Below are positions 1-11,539 of a DNA stretch of 64,000 nt, in pieces (the stretch's first letter is position 1; every line of letters begins with the position of its first letter). The notes below the pieces were generated by a model that had not been told where the DNA came from, ran no database searches, and was given only the letters and a program-made list of their open reading frames with translations. Made by a program: the position numbers and the translations under genes. This DNA is from Allolobophora icterica (lineage: Eukaryota > Annelida > Clitellata > Crassiclitellata > Lumbricidae): assembly GCA_963556255.1 (NCBI GenBank), contig OY744608.1, forward strand, positions 9,038,603 to 9,102,602, read 5' to 3'.

Positions 1-420
1 GAGCGCTGTGTGTGTGTTGTGTGTGCGCGCGCGCACGCGTGTGTTTGTTGTGTGTGTGTGCGTATGCGTGTGTGTGTGTGTGTGTGCGTGCGTGTGTATA
101 AATTTCTTGCAAATCGTCCTTTAAAAATCTGACAAATGTTACTTGTGATGTCAGTGACGATATAACGGTGCATTGGTGAATTTTGTGGGAGGGCATAATA
201 TGATAAAAGATGCAGAGAAAGATATCATTTAACCTGATAGTAGGCCTGTATCATAAAACAGGCACAATGTGTTGATCGGTTAAATGGTACACTATTGGTG
301 ATAGTACCAAACTCTAATAGACATAAACATCTATATCAGTTGGTGTGAAGTTATACTAAAACTCCTGTATCATTGTGAAGATATATAACGTGGAATGGGC
401 TCAAGTATCATTATACTAAC

Positions 421-494
421 TCCGGCACTGACAACAATTTGCCAATCACCCAGCGGCGTTTGATCAGAAAGAGCCAGCTTCAGAGAGATAATTC
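421..494 (-). CDS. TEP-B exon 7 (MG2), last exon inside the window
   Basis: 74 nt; acceptor tcgcag, donor gttagt; GIISLKLALS (A has GVIS). The equivalent of exon 8 would lie left of position 1. Confidence 0.9.
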
Positions 495-602
495 CTGCGA
501 ACATAAAAATACAAACCACGTTTATTACAGTCTAAGTCAGAAAATAGTTGGATATGATGCTGGTGAGGATCATCACCATCAGCCTCATACCGTCGCCGTC
601 GC

Positions 603-645
<43 letters not shown>

Positions 646-3600
646 ACCACCACCACCACCACCACCTTCGTGTTTTAGACTTCTAACCTGTGTCATTTCT
701 CTGTTTCTTCCATTGCATGATCTTGTTGCCAACCAGATCCTACAAGTAAACCGCACCGAATGTCATATTTATAAATGTATACCACTACATCCAACCATTT
801 CAAGCTCAATAATCTCGGATTAAAACGCAATCAAGGAGTGTTAGTTGGCACAAAACGTAAGTTGGTTAGTAAATAAACACTAGTTACACATTAATTAGGG
901 TATTCAAACTCTGGTTATTAAGGTCTCAAAATAATAATCACCTTGTTAATCTCACCATACCATTGTGCTATGCCATACTTTGTTTTACAAAAGCGAAAAG
1001 TTTTCTTCAGCGTTCTTCCCGTCGGCAGGTCCAGGAATGAAACGACGTTTTTATTCACTATTGTGTGCCTTTCCCTTAATTTCTTTAACCTACTCTACCA
1101 AATTCTACCAAATCCTACAGTAGTCTATCCTACATTCTATTACCGTCCATAGCCTACCATGCTCTAAAGCCAATCACACTGTTGCCTACCTCGGCCTACT
1201 CTAGCCTACCATGAAGAACTATATACTCTACAATACTCATATCATATCATTTGCTGTCACACCACGCGACATGTTCGAAAATAAGATAAATTATGTGCTC
1301 ACAAAGACATCAATGTCCACGAATCCTTGGTAAGGCTTCAGGTCTGGATGAATTACGATCGCACGGAACAGCACTGGACAAACAAGACAAATTTTCAGAA
1401 GAAGTTCTATTCAGTTTTAGATGGAAATCAACTTCCACAAGGTAATCCTCTACGTGTTTGACCAACCGCGTCATTTCTTACCTGTTAAATCATCAGGTTC
1501 CTCTAACCTGTTTGACCAAGCAAGGTAATGCCCAAATTGGTGTTCCATTAATCTAATTCTGGTTTCGTAAAACCTAGACTATTTCTCGCCTGTTAGCCTA
1601 TTTAACTTAAGGTCTGTTTGACCACTCAATGTAGGTCTGTAACAAAATGAATCATGTAAATAAAAGTGATACAGAACAAACCACTACATTTGATACTGAT
1701 CTCTTTTCAGAACATTTATTGTCAAAAGTAAGACTACGTCAAGGTCCTACACAGTGCTGGCTCGAGCCCACACTATAGATACATCAGCGTGACAGGTCAA
1801 GCACTCTAACCAATAGCCTACCGTGCCCTCACAGTATACATGTAGTGCCATACCCTTTCTATGAATTCAGGCAGTTCTTTGTCTGCTTGACCAAACTTGT
1901 TAAGTAATTTCTTACTCGTATCATCAATCAGGGTATATTGTCTTTACCTCTTTGTCCAATTTAATCAAACAAATCCGTTTTTATTAGAACACACAAACTG
2001 CAGACTAATTTAAGTAATTTCTTACCTGTATCATCAATCATGGGATTGCATTACCTGTTTGACCATTTCGTAATTTCTTACTTGTAGTATCAGCCAGGTA
2101 TTGTATTTACCTGATTGACCAATTTAAGTAATTTCTAACTTGTATTATCAGTGTGGGTAGCGTATTTACCTGTTTGACCTGGCTTGTACATCGCTTTGTC
2201 CGTCTGAACGAATATCGACAGCGTTTTTCGTGTGATGGACACAGAGTGGGAATCGTTGAAAACATGACCACCTGTTCCCTCGGCATAGAGAATGTATGAT
2301 GCCTCAGGTACGTGGTCAGGTATCTAAACAGTAAATAAAGTTCTCTTATCCCATAGTACTCAAGTATCTAAACACTATAGGTAAAGTAAAGCTTCTTAAT
2401 GCAATACTGTTGGCGCTCATATCCTTTTACCTTCTCGTAGGCTTTTATCCCGAAGTGGACAAATTCTAAGGTCCTTGATACTGGGTCTGGGCATCGCTGG
2501 ACTTGACCAAATAATAGGGGCTTCCGTGTTTTATCCTGTACTCTTCTTGAATTGGTGTAATTCCTACTCCTATATGTAACGTGACAAGAGTTGCCTGACA
2601 TATTTGCGTCTGGATACAGTGCCATATCGTGAATTAGATCGTCTTTATGAACTTTGTAATTGTAATTACGACAATTTGTATAGCATCGTTGGTAGCAAGC
2701 TATTTCTAGAATGCTTCACACAAACACTGTCAACAGCCAGCGCAAAAGCTAATGCTCGGAGCTTTTAACATAACTGTCTCCCACTAAAATTAATGTAGAT
2801 GTCCACATTATTTTCACTCCAGTCCATACGTTCCTTGTTTTGTAGTTCTGTTTAATGACGCTGTGTAATGAAGGCTTCGGACTGGCATCAACAGAATATA
2901 ATGCGTGGCACAGTGGTCGATTTGTTAGACGCTCAGTCTGTACAGAGGAGAGTATACGGGTTCGAGTCTTGGATGGTTCTGTCGTATGAGATGTTCTGTC
3001 GTGTGTACTTCTGAACTTTGGAAGTAGGGAGAAATCAAATACATTCGTATTGTATTGTTTTGTATTAGACGGTACGGAGTTCATTTGTCCCATCTTAGTT
3101 TCAGAGTTGCTGACCTTACAAATAATTAGTGCAATAAAAAAATGAAGTACAATTATATCTCTACCTGTAGTGAAACAATCTCTGTAACTTCTGAAAAACA
3201 CAAAAATGACAAAATTTATATATTAATTTGCAAAAGATTAACGTATTGGTTAATTGGACGGACGGACGGATGGCCAGGTGGATGGATGGACTGACTAACG
3301 GACAGAGATGCGTACGATACGTGTACATATGTATGTATTTATGTACGGTGTAAAGTATGCATGTATGTATGTGTGTATCTATGCATATATGTATGGTGTA
3401 TGCATGTATGTAGGCATGCATGCATGTATGTATGTATGTATGTATGTATGTATGTATGTATGTATGTATGTATGTATGTATGTATGTATGTATGTATGTA
3501 TGTATGTATGTATGTATGTATGTATGTATGTATGTATGTATGTATGTATGTATGTAGGCCCTATGTATGTATGTATGTATGTATGTATGTATGTACGTAG

Positions 3601-6558
3601 GCTTTATATATGTAAATTCATGTATGCATGTATATAACTATGCAGGTATACATGTATGAATGTACCGAGAAATTCCTCACGTTTCAGGTCCCTTCAGCTG
3701 AAAGTTAGCATTTGAATTACACAAAACTTGAGGCCAGTTTGCATATGCTCTCTTCTCTTGACGATGGAGAAACTAAGGCTTAGCCACTAGTGGGTGTCTT
3801 GGAGATTAAACACTCCTCTCTATTAATAGACTCTGGCTATCGAGAATGTAAATCAAGGCCTGAGATGCATAGTGTAAATTGTGTGTACATGGCGTGAATT
3901 GGCTTGGTCAAAACTAGGTGTTTATAGGGAGAGCTCTTGTTCGGTTAGCTGAGTGGGGTTTACTGGCAACTGACTGGCAGTACTGAACAGTGGAAATCAA
4001 AAGGGTAGCGTTATAGTATGTAGATAGGAAGATATGTAGATCGATTACATTACAGTAGAACCTGAGTAAATTATGCCACTATACCTTCTTCCAGATTTGC
4101 TTCCCTTTCGACCAGAACCTTCTCTTCTGACTGCAGGCGAAGCGTCAGATGGACAGTTGACGTCACATTGTAACAGGTGGCCGTTACGTTGTAGACAGTA
4201 GACACGCGGAAGGCTTTCGGGGCGAGAATCGAGTAGTGCCTACGATTAGGAGCAGTTTAAGACAGGATTAATTACCCGAATACAAAGCTACTGTAATGCA
4301 TTTTAATGTCATTTAGTGTAAAAAATTACAGTCAAGTCAAGTCTAGACCAGTTCCGTGCAATGGAGGGTATAATCTAGCATTGCATAGTTTTAATCGAAA
4401 CAGTCTAATTGTAAGACTTCTGTAGTCCACTGTCGCCTCATTCTGAATCACAAGTCTTTCGACAGAACCATTCATGGTCCATGAAATCCCGGAGATCGAA
4501 AGAAAACATGCTACCATCCTTTACGTCACCGTACCATCTATTCTCTTCCTCAGAATTTATTTCACATTACATTACCTTTTCATATATTTCCTTAGTTTAT
4601 AGTTTACCTCTGTAATACCTAATCTTACGCGTATTAAAAATTATTATTATTATTAATATTAATATTGTCGTGGGCGTCTGAGAATCTCGGTCTTATTAAC
4701 AGCAGTTCCTTTTTTCATCACAGATTTGGGGTGCTGTCTTTCTCGTATAGCCGGTGATACGAGGGAAACCAGTTCTCTCAATCAGCGCATTGCCACCCTA
4801 GTTCAAGGCCTTAACGTCATTGCTTTCCAGGTTATCTTTGCTCCGTCGGATCTTGATGAGTTCCATCTGCTGCATAATTTTTTTCATTCTCCGGACAATT
4901 TTTAATTTCTGAGGGGTCATAATTATATACTTCGAATGCACACATATAATAATAACTACGTACGTCATATAACGACATACTCATCTAACTTTGACCTTTC
5001 CTTTCCTGACCTTATAGCCAGCAGCGAGGGGCCCTTGAAAGCGTGGGGCTCAAGGCGGCTGCCTCGCTCGCCTTGCCCTAGGGCCGGACCTGAGTGGATG
5101 TTCCGTCATGCTTGACATGAATGAACAGCTTTTGTACTTGACGAATAGATGTCGACATTCATAGTCGCAACTTTCTTCATCCATATTATTAAAGTATGTG
5201 AACTATGTATGCACGTCTTTCAGTCTATATGTATGTGTCTGTGTGTGTATTATGCATGTATTTATGTATTATGTAGGTAAACTGTATGTATTGTATATGT
5301 ATGTATGATGTGTGCATGTATTTATGTGAGGCGCAGATTTCTGTAGGCCCTATGTATATGATATGTATATTCGTTTATTATAAATCAACGAAGGATGACA
5401 CACCGCATCACAGCTTACAACAATCTAAAGCGATCATAGTAACAATGATAATAAATAAATAATAATATATATATTTCCAGTGCTATGACAAAGCACTTGG
5501 TCCTGGTCTTGAGGTATGTGCTAGCGAGATATGATGCATATGTGTCATGTAACTCCATCGTTCTCTGTACTTACGTAACGTGAATTCTAGTACAGGGGGG
5601 GGGGCGTTAGTCTCGAGGTTACCGCCCATTTACAGAGGATCACAGAGTTAACACAGATGGCTTAAGTACTTGCAGACAGGCCCTACAAGCAGCCCGTGCT
5701 ATTGCAATATTATACAGAGTTTAGCGATATCATGCGCCAGTCAGGGCCGACCTTTCCATATCCTTAGCAACGATGTCTTAGCTTAACCAGAAGCTTCTTT
5801 TTAACGACACTGTGTCATAAAAAAGATGATTAGCGTTGCCCTTCTCGTTTATTCAGTCTATAGGAACTGGCACTCCTCATATACAACAGCAGTGGAAATT
5901 TTACCTTAACACAAGTTGGCGTTGTAATAAATTTAATCCGTTTAAAAAGTTTTATTATAAAGGTTTATTATACTACCATAAATTAAATGCCTGCTTAACA
6001 TAGTTTCTCATTTACGGCCACCAGTAATGTTCACGCCGATCTTATCTCTTATAGGTTAACATAATCCGTTTTCAAGAGACCTCTTACTGTCTTACATTGC
6101 TATAGGCCTATAGGCCTATTAATTGGGCCCTATCGTTTAAAACTGCATCCAGTGCTTAATGACCGAATGATCATTAGCAGGTTCCTATTTTTTTCTTTAC
6201 TCTTTTTGTAATGTTTGATAACATTTATTTAACAACATCGTCATATCAAGTTTGACTGGCGCCGCATTTTTAAATTTGTTTATCAATTCTGATTTGTTTG
6301 CTCCACGCAATGTTTAGTTACATGTAGATCCGGCCCAGTAAAAGTGTGCTTAAAATTTACTATACTTCGCACATCACATACAACATTGCAACACGTGAAG
6401 ATTTGTACTTCGACCCACTCAGCATGACGAATAAATCATGTGAACTACGAGTCCACAAAATAGAACCACCTGTTTACTTACATGGAATCCTGCTCGGCCG
6501 ATCCAGTACCGAGAAACGGGAGGATGAGAAGTGTGTTTAGGATAACGCCCAGCAACAT
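421..6558 (-). CDS. CD109-like: TEP gene B: tandem paralogue of gene A, first seven coding exons (partial)
   Basis: Same product type and exon structure as gene A. Seven exons (6558-6482, 4239-4085, 3190-3165, 2323-2170, 1373-1303, 739-688, 494-421) have lengths identical to A exons 1-7 and all GT/AG sites intact. They encode 203 residues with 11 differences from A, five of them in exon 4. No frameshift or stop is seen, so this looks like a live gene cut by the window edge; exon 8 and the rest must lie left of position 1. B also has an in-frame ATG 12 nt upstream (6568-6570) that would add MNAT before MLLG; the A copy lacks it. Confidence 0.9.
586..668. repeat. (CCG)n-(CCA)n triplet tract in TEP-B intron 6
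   Basis: ccgtcgccgcc then ccaccacc; counterpart 44366-44480 has only CCA/ACC triplets. Lies 20 nt from exon 6. Confidence 0.93.
688..739 (-). CDS. TEP-B exon 6 (MG2)
   Basis: 52 nt; acceptor cttgtag, donor gttaga; protein identical to A exon 6. Confidence 0.88.
1303..1373 (-). CDS. TEP-B exon 5 (MG2)
   Basis: 71 nt; donor gtgagc. Differs from A by KPYQ for KPYK and DIDV for DIDI. Confidence 0.9.
1374..2169. repeat. Donor-anchored degenerate repeats in TEP-B intron 4
   Basis: The phrase tacctgtttgacca (plus strand), which spans the exon 4 splice donor, recurs in decayed form about seven times in the intron (near 1449, 1505, 1611, 1883, 1945, 2049, 2110) together with gtaatttcttac and tatcatcaatca. 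Confidence 0.75.
2170..2323 (-). CDS. TEP-B exon 4 (MG1/MG2)
   Basis: 154 nt; donor gtaaat. Five of its 51 residues differ from A (H, A, S, Y and H for Y, T, T, H and L), all in the first half; QTDKAMYKPGQT is unchanged. Confidence 0.93.
2903..3060 (+). mobile_element. tRNA-derived SINE in TEP-B intron 3
   Basis: tRNA-like head with gtggtcgatttgttagacg (A box region) and gggttcgagtct (B box), then ttctgaactttggaag and a (TTGTA)-like tail. The counterpart at 47036-47265 is fuller, so the insertion predates the duplication. Confidence 0.75.
3165..3190 (-). CDS. TEP-B exon 3 (26-nt microexon)
   Basis: 26 nt between ttttcag and gtagag. The split first codon gives E where A has G; otherwise VTEIVSLQ is the same. 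Confidence 0.87.
3421..3597. repeat. (GTAT)n in TEP-B intron 2
   Basis: Tetranucleotide run with one interruption (gtaggccctatg); weaker flanking copies from 3320. The A counterpart is at 47511-47660. Confidence 0.97.
4085..4239 (-). CDS. TEP-B exon 2 (MG1)
   Basis: 155 nt; boundaries as in A. One residue differs (E for G in QSE-G/E-KVL). Confidence 0.9.
5025..5093. mobile_element. Fragment of GGGCCCGGCCCTA-type element
   Basis: Carries aaggcggctgcctcgctcg and the terminal phrase ccctagggccggacctg in reverse orientation to 53939-54744. The other end was not found. Confidence 0.5.
6482..6558 (-). CDS. TEP-B exon 1 (signal peptide)
   Basis: 77 nt, donor gtaagt. Same signal peptide as A with S8N. 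An in-frame ATG at 6570 could extend it by four residues (MNAT). The 5'UTR part of the exon reaches 6599, after a ttttccag acceptor. Confidence 0.9.
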
Positions 6559-6633
6559 TGTGGCGTTCATAGCGGTCGACTGAGCATCTGCAGATCACAC
6601 TGGAAAATGAAGACAGAGGTTGCACAACAGATA

Positions 6634-6900
6634 ACCGAGTAAGTAAGTAAGGAAGTAAGTATGTATGCTTTATTTGCATCTGATCAGTGCACTTGATCAA
6701 TTACATACATATTTAAAATATATTATATTGACCCAAATAAATACAACATGAAAGATTCGAAAGTACTAGTCCTCACGAAGTGATTGTAGGAGCTGATGAA
6801 GGGAATGGCCTAGAAACTGCGATTTCTGGCAGACCTTGACCTTCCTGTCTGCTTGAGCAATTAGCTCTTCTCCATTAGTCCTTCTCAAACATTTGAAATC
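6634..6900 (-). mobile_element. LINE 3' end, minus strand, (TTAC)n tail
   Basis: Begins gtaagtaagtaag then tttatttgcatctgatcag; shares gacttcctgtctgcttgag-like sequence with 62410-62900. Counterpart in the right copy begins at 52264. Confidence 0.55.
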
Positions 6901-6914
6901 TTCAAGTCTGTTTG

Positions 6915-7105
6915 ACTTGTATTGCTGTCTCCTCGGTTTGACCTTCTTCTAATACTGACCCGGCACCGAAACAGAGAAGACAACCTGGCTATGGCGGACC
7001 TGGTTTGCTAATGTGGGGCCAGTGTATAAGCTGGTCTCGTTGAGGCGGCTTTTGTGTTTCACTGAGAGTTGAGAAATTTCGGAGATTATACTACATTACA
7101 TGACC
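6915..7105 (+). mobile_element. LINE 3'UTR copy with ttacattaca tail
   Basis: Shares ataagctggtctc, gcggcttttgtg and gagaaatttcggagat with 59290-59612; ends tactacattacatgac. The counterpart in the right copy is 53215-53310, so it predates the duplication. Confidence 0.6.
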
Positions 7106-7508
7106 CTTATTGCTTAGTTGTTTGAGAAGAAAGTATATCTGGTTACTGATTCTGAACATATTTAACATGGTTTGAAGAAAGGTTCCTCTGTTTCATCATT
7201 CATTGCTTGTGTGGCTTAGGCCTATGTGTCATTTTCCGTGGGTGTATCGACACCGATATTATAGACGCTGTATTGTCGCCCACGGTGTCTCGTCTGCGAG
7301 TCGACTTTGTTGCACGCACCAAGTTCCCATCACTTTTCCATAATTGCTTTGGTAAACATGGCTGGCCCACTTAAACTTTTTGTACTCATGAGTCACCTAT
7401 GAGGGTACGGGCATAATTTATGTAGGGTTACCAGGGTCAAATCTTATCAAAATTTACCCGATGGTACCTAGCACCGTAAGTATTCAAACGCGTCTTCTTT
7501 TGCAATGG

Positions 7509-7729
<221 letters not shown>

Positions 7730-8787
7730 AGCGTTGAATATTAATTTGTTCCCTCCCAAATAAAATCTGCAGCTTTACATAACTCTTTTGTGAGCATTCC
7801 TTACACATAGGCCTATTTGCTCTTGACAAAACCTAAGGAAGTAAGTTGTCTGTTTTGTCATTGGCAAAAAATGCCAACAACCTTACAACAATAAATACCA
7901 CAGTGAACAAGTAACAAGTCAGTGAAACAAAACGATGCAATATTAAAAGCACTTGTAAAATATAACTTAGATATAGGCCTAGTTGTATAGCTTGGAGCTA
8001 GCAGTGTAGAACTTTACATAGGCCTAAGGTTGGAATTAAAACTCCACAAATTTGATTTTATATTAACATAACCACGAGTTTATATTTATTCAGTGAACGA
8101 ACGAAAAAATATTTTGCAGCAAATCCTTTTTAAAGCTAATAAAGGCGCTGTGTGCACACTAATGCCTTGTTTTACTTCTGTTATTTCTGAAGCTAGGCGA
8201 TGCTGGACCTGGAGCGTTGGCGGCGCTTCTCTCGTCTTCTATAAACAGGGATCGGTTGGGACCGGAACGCACCGGAACGGCGTTCCGGTTCTTTTTTTGA
8301 CGACCGGAACGCCGTACCGGTTCTTTCTTGGAGAAAATTTCTAGTATCTAGAGCGTCTTTTCGTTACTTCCTATACTTTTCTGGCGGATTATTAATGGCC
8401 CATGTAGATTTCAGCCTCTCTGCAGCCAGAATATACCATGTAGGGTGTATACGCTATATACACAGGGCCACAGACGTATATATAATACGTATTTTGTCTG
8501 TGTAAGTGACCCTCACCCTAATGGGTTGAGTTATTTGACCCTGGGTGACCCTCAGTAGGAAAGACGCCCATGGCAGTTGTATATATGAGATTATGTTCAT
8601 TTGCATGCACACTAATATACAGCCAGATTCTCCCTTTCCCAACCACTTCATACACTGTAAGGGTATGTCAGTCAGCTCCAGCGCTAAGAAATGCCTGAAA
8701 TATGATCGTCTGTCTTTCCGATCTTTCGCTCTCTCACTCCCTCGCTTACTCGCTCTTACTCGCTATCTCTGTTTATCTGTCTTACTG

Positions 8788-8819
<32 letters not shown>

Positions 8820-9050
8820 GTTTTCTCTCGCTCTGTCTCTGTCGCAGTATGTCTCTTTCAATGTCTCTCTACAACCCTGTTGTATACGGCTGCAGTCTTC
8901 GTTCTTCATGTTACTCGGCCTGCTGTGATAGTATCATAGTAGTCCTTCACGTTGAGAATACAGTCGCTATTTTGATTCGTTTACTTTCAAACAAAAAAGA
9001 ACGACTTCTAATTACATTTTTAAGTCTAGCTGCTTAAATTTAATAAATAG

Positions 9051-9140
9051 ATGATGAAGCGTTATAGAGAAACCGATCTGTTGAATTTCTTCACCAAAAA
9101 AGCAACCCAGCAACGACTGTTAAGGTGGAAATGGGACTGA
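9051..9140 (+). pseudogene. Short hAT transposase N-terminus-like frame
   Basis: MMKRYRETDLLNFFTKKATQ and nine more residues to a stop. Many hAT transposases open with a short K-R-x-x-x-x-LxxFF motif. A second ATG frame (9129-9325, 66 aa) overlaps but I do not recognise it. Tentative. Confidence 0.35.
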
Positions 9141-9429
9141 AGAGGTTTGCACTACAGATAATAAAATATTCCATTGGCATTGTTAACGAAAACGATTTAA
9201 TAGCTGTGTGTGAGCCTGTGTCACTGAAAACAGTCTCAGTTGCTCAATCAGAGAACTTAGGCACATTAAAAGACGTTGGTCATCAGAATGATTTTGTTCT
9301 AGCCGTTGGTGCAAAGTTAAGTTAACTGATGCAGACAAATTTCGATTTCTGACCGAATTCTATGCTCCACCAGAATCATATGCGTGGCCTAGCACCACGA
9401 ACTTCTTAATTCAGAATGGTATGATATGG

Positions 9430-9490
9430 TATCTGGGAAGTTATAAAGCGCCTCTCAAAGTGCGAACTATCAGAGGCGCTCTCAGCATGC
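9430..9490 (-). mobile_element. Short LINE/SINE tail
   Basis: tatctgggaagttataaagc + gcctctcaaagtgcgaac; same tail type as 21430-21500 and 46517. Confidence 0.45.
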
Positions 9491-10289
9491 ATGTCAGCCT
9501 CTCGCGGAAACAGAAAAGACTTTAAACGATGAACAAGAGAGACGGAGAAGGAGAAGGAGAGGGGAGAGGGAGAGAGATAGAGGGGGAGAGGGAGAGGGAG
9601 AGAGAGAGAAAGAGAGAGAGAGAGAGAAGCAGGGTCCCATGCAGTACCAATTCAGAATAGTAGTTGTCGCTTTGCTCTTTAAAGTAGTAGGCTCTACATA
9701 AGTAATCTGCTTCACTTTGTGGAACATTACTTATGCCTTTACAAAGTTAAACCTTAAGTGTTACGCAGCCTCTGTGAAATCTGTTAAAATAAGAAAGTAT
9801 TATCGAAAAAGTTGATTCCGTGATTGTTTAGCATTCTATGCTTCTGGAGATCGCCCTATAAACTCACCTCTGAAGACTACTGCTTCGCATTACGCAACCC
9901 CTATTTTGTTAAATTGATGTAATTGTATTATGCAGATATTTGCATTTGGGATCAACAAAATGTTATGTTATGAACATTTTCGTGTCATCCAGGTTTAGCT
10001 AGAAATTTCTAGATTAACATGACGCTTGAAGAGCTGGTTTAGGTAGTTTTTTCAAAATCATTGTTGAAAAATTTGAGGTAAACAAGAGCCTAAAATGTAC
10101 TCCATTTTGGCATCAAATGCTCAAAATTGCGTCAGCTTCTGGGGCTCCGCCCCAGACCCCGCTGGGGGAGCTTACGACGCTCCCCCAAGCCCCCTAGTCG
10201 TTAGGGGCTTCTTGCCTTCGGCAATCGCCGTTTCGCCGGCGTTCCGGTTCTTTTTTGTTTAGGACGAGATCCCTGTCTATAAACCAATA

Positions 10290-11400
10290 TTAAATTTAAA
10301 CAGCAGAACACACTTGTAAGAAAACTTGTTGATTTGCCAAGTCTGCATATTTAGTCATTGAGATCTCTGCTTCTCCTAGGGCCAGGTTTCAACAACTTAA
10401 CAAATCACTGCATCGTGATAAGCTACATGTGGCTCCTATCACCTTGTCAATAAATTCGTAGCATTCTCTGCAGAAAAAATTTCAGGCATCAGCATAAAAT
10501 TGGTTGCTACAGCTGCATCTGATAAATTTCTTTATCTTAAATCTATGTCTTCTATTTTGAACTACATCAGCCAGCGAAACTTGCAGGAAGTCGTACACTA
10601 TTAGTTTGAGGAACTAGTTTTTGTTTGCTAGGTTGCTCAGGAAACAAAAACTAGTTCCTTAACACTACACCTGTATCTCTTCTCAGAGTGTTTAGATATC
10701 TTAGGGTCAACCATAACTACTCATATATACAGTTTTATAGCTCGGAAGTCGGAACTAGCAACATAAATCTTATGTAGGTTATGCGTGTACGGTTGGAAGA
10801 AAATCTAACAGCGTTGCTACTTTTGCAATCATGAGAACTATATCCTATTCACCAGTTGAATTTTTATGTAGTGAACGAATGTTGAAGGAATTTTTATGCA
10901 GCTCTCTTTCTCGCTTCACGTGACAACTTGGAACAACAAACGGATCGAATTCAATCTAATGACTTCTATAGCGCCGAAATAATAATGTCCAAAGCATTAG
11001 TCGATGATCGCTTCTAAGCAAACCGAAATCCAAATTCGCAACCCTTTGGATAGTTAGCAAGTAAAGATCCGTGAGCCCTAAAGCGCACGGGCGGCCTACT
11101 GGCATTTCGTCAAAAGCACGCTATCCGACATTTACATTTGTAAGCAATGTAAGTGAGTCATTACTCATAAATATTCATTCTTTAAGAACCGGCGAATGAG
11201 AAGGCGCCTAAGGCGAGCATCTATTGAAATCGTCGATAGAATGCCACTGCCAACGGGCGTGATGAAGACGAACATTAACTAGAAATGGAATATTAAGAAG
11301 GTAACGAAGGGCACACATTTACGCCTAAATTTATGCTCAGAAATCGTCCATAACTCTAAATACTCAAGGTACAAAACGCCTAACAGGTAGAGACAAATAG
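10290..11400. other. Upstream flank of TEP-B, no gene seen
   Basis: Duplicated flank (pairs with 54760-55010 and 58980-59920). Short open frames are not conserved between the two copies. Confidence 0.6.
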
Positions 11401-11408
11401 CTACTCAC

Positions 11409-11504
11409 GTTCTATTTCTAGGCCTTCACACCCGACAGCAAACGCATGAAGATGTACAGGTAACGATCGTTTATGCAAACCCTTTGCAACCTAAATAAAC
11501 ACTG
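11409..11504 (-). promoter_or_regulatory. Putative TEP-B promoter and non-coding first exon
   Basis: Paralogous block with the same TATAAATA (11535-11528), the same gtgagt donor (11408-11403) and a 9-codon uORF of the same length (11447-11418). It lies about 4.9 kb upstream of the B start codon. No transcript evidence is available here. Confidence 0.45.
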
Positions 11505-11539
11505 GACAGCCTTCGCCCGGCTAGCTGTATTTATACATT

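Larger units (their letters stand above)
8246..10275 (+). mobile_element. hAT-like element, 2.03 kb, TSD tctataaa
   Basis: Ends CAGGGATCGG... and ...GAGATCCCTG are flanked by perfect 8-bp direct repeats tctataaa (8238-8245, 10276-10283). GGCGTTCCGG motifs are subterminal at both ends. The interior holds CT- and GA-rich tracts, a LINE/SINE tail (about 9430-9480) and an ATG frame at 9051-9140 (MKRYRETDLLNFFTKK...) that resembles hAT transposase N-termini. Absent from the A copy. Confidence 0.85.

Noticed and set aside
26..100. Alternating GT/GC start of the window as a CRISPR-like or regulatory array
   Set aside because: It is a simple dinucleotide tract with a counterpart at 42917-43058; no spacers or repeat units of CRISPR type, and the DNA is eukaryotic.
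421..6558. TEP-B as a pseudogene
   Set aside because: All seven visible exons have intact frames and splice sites; there is no positive sign of decay inside the window.
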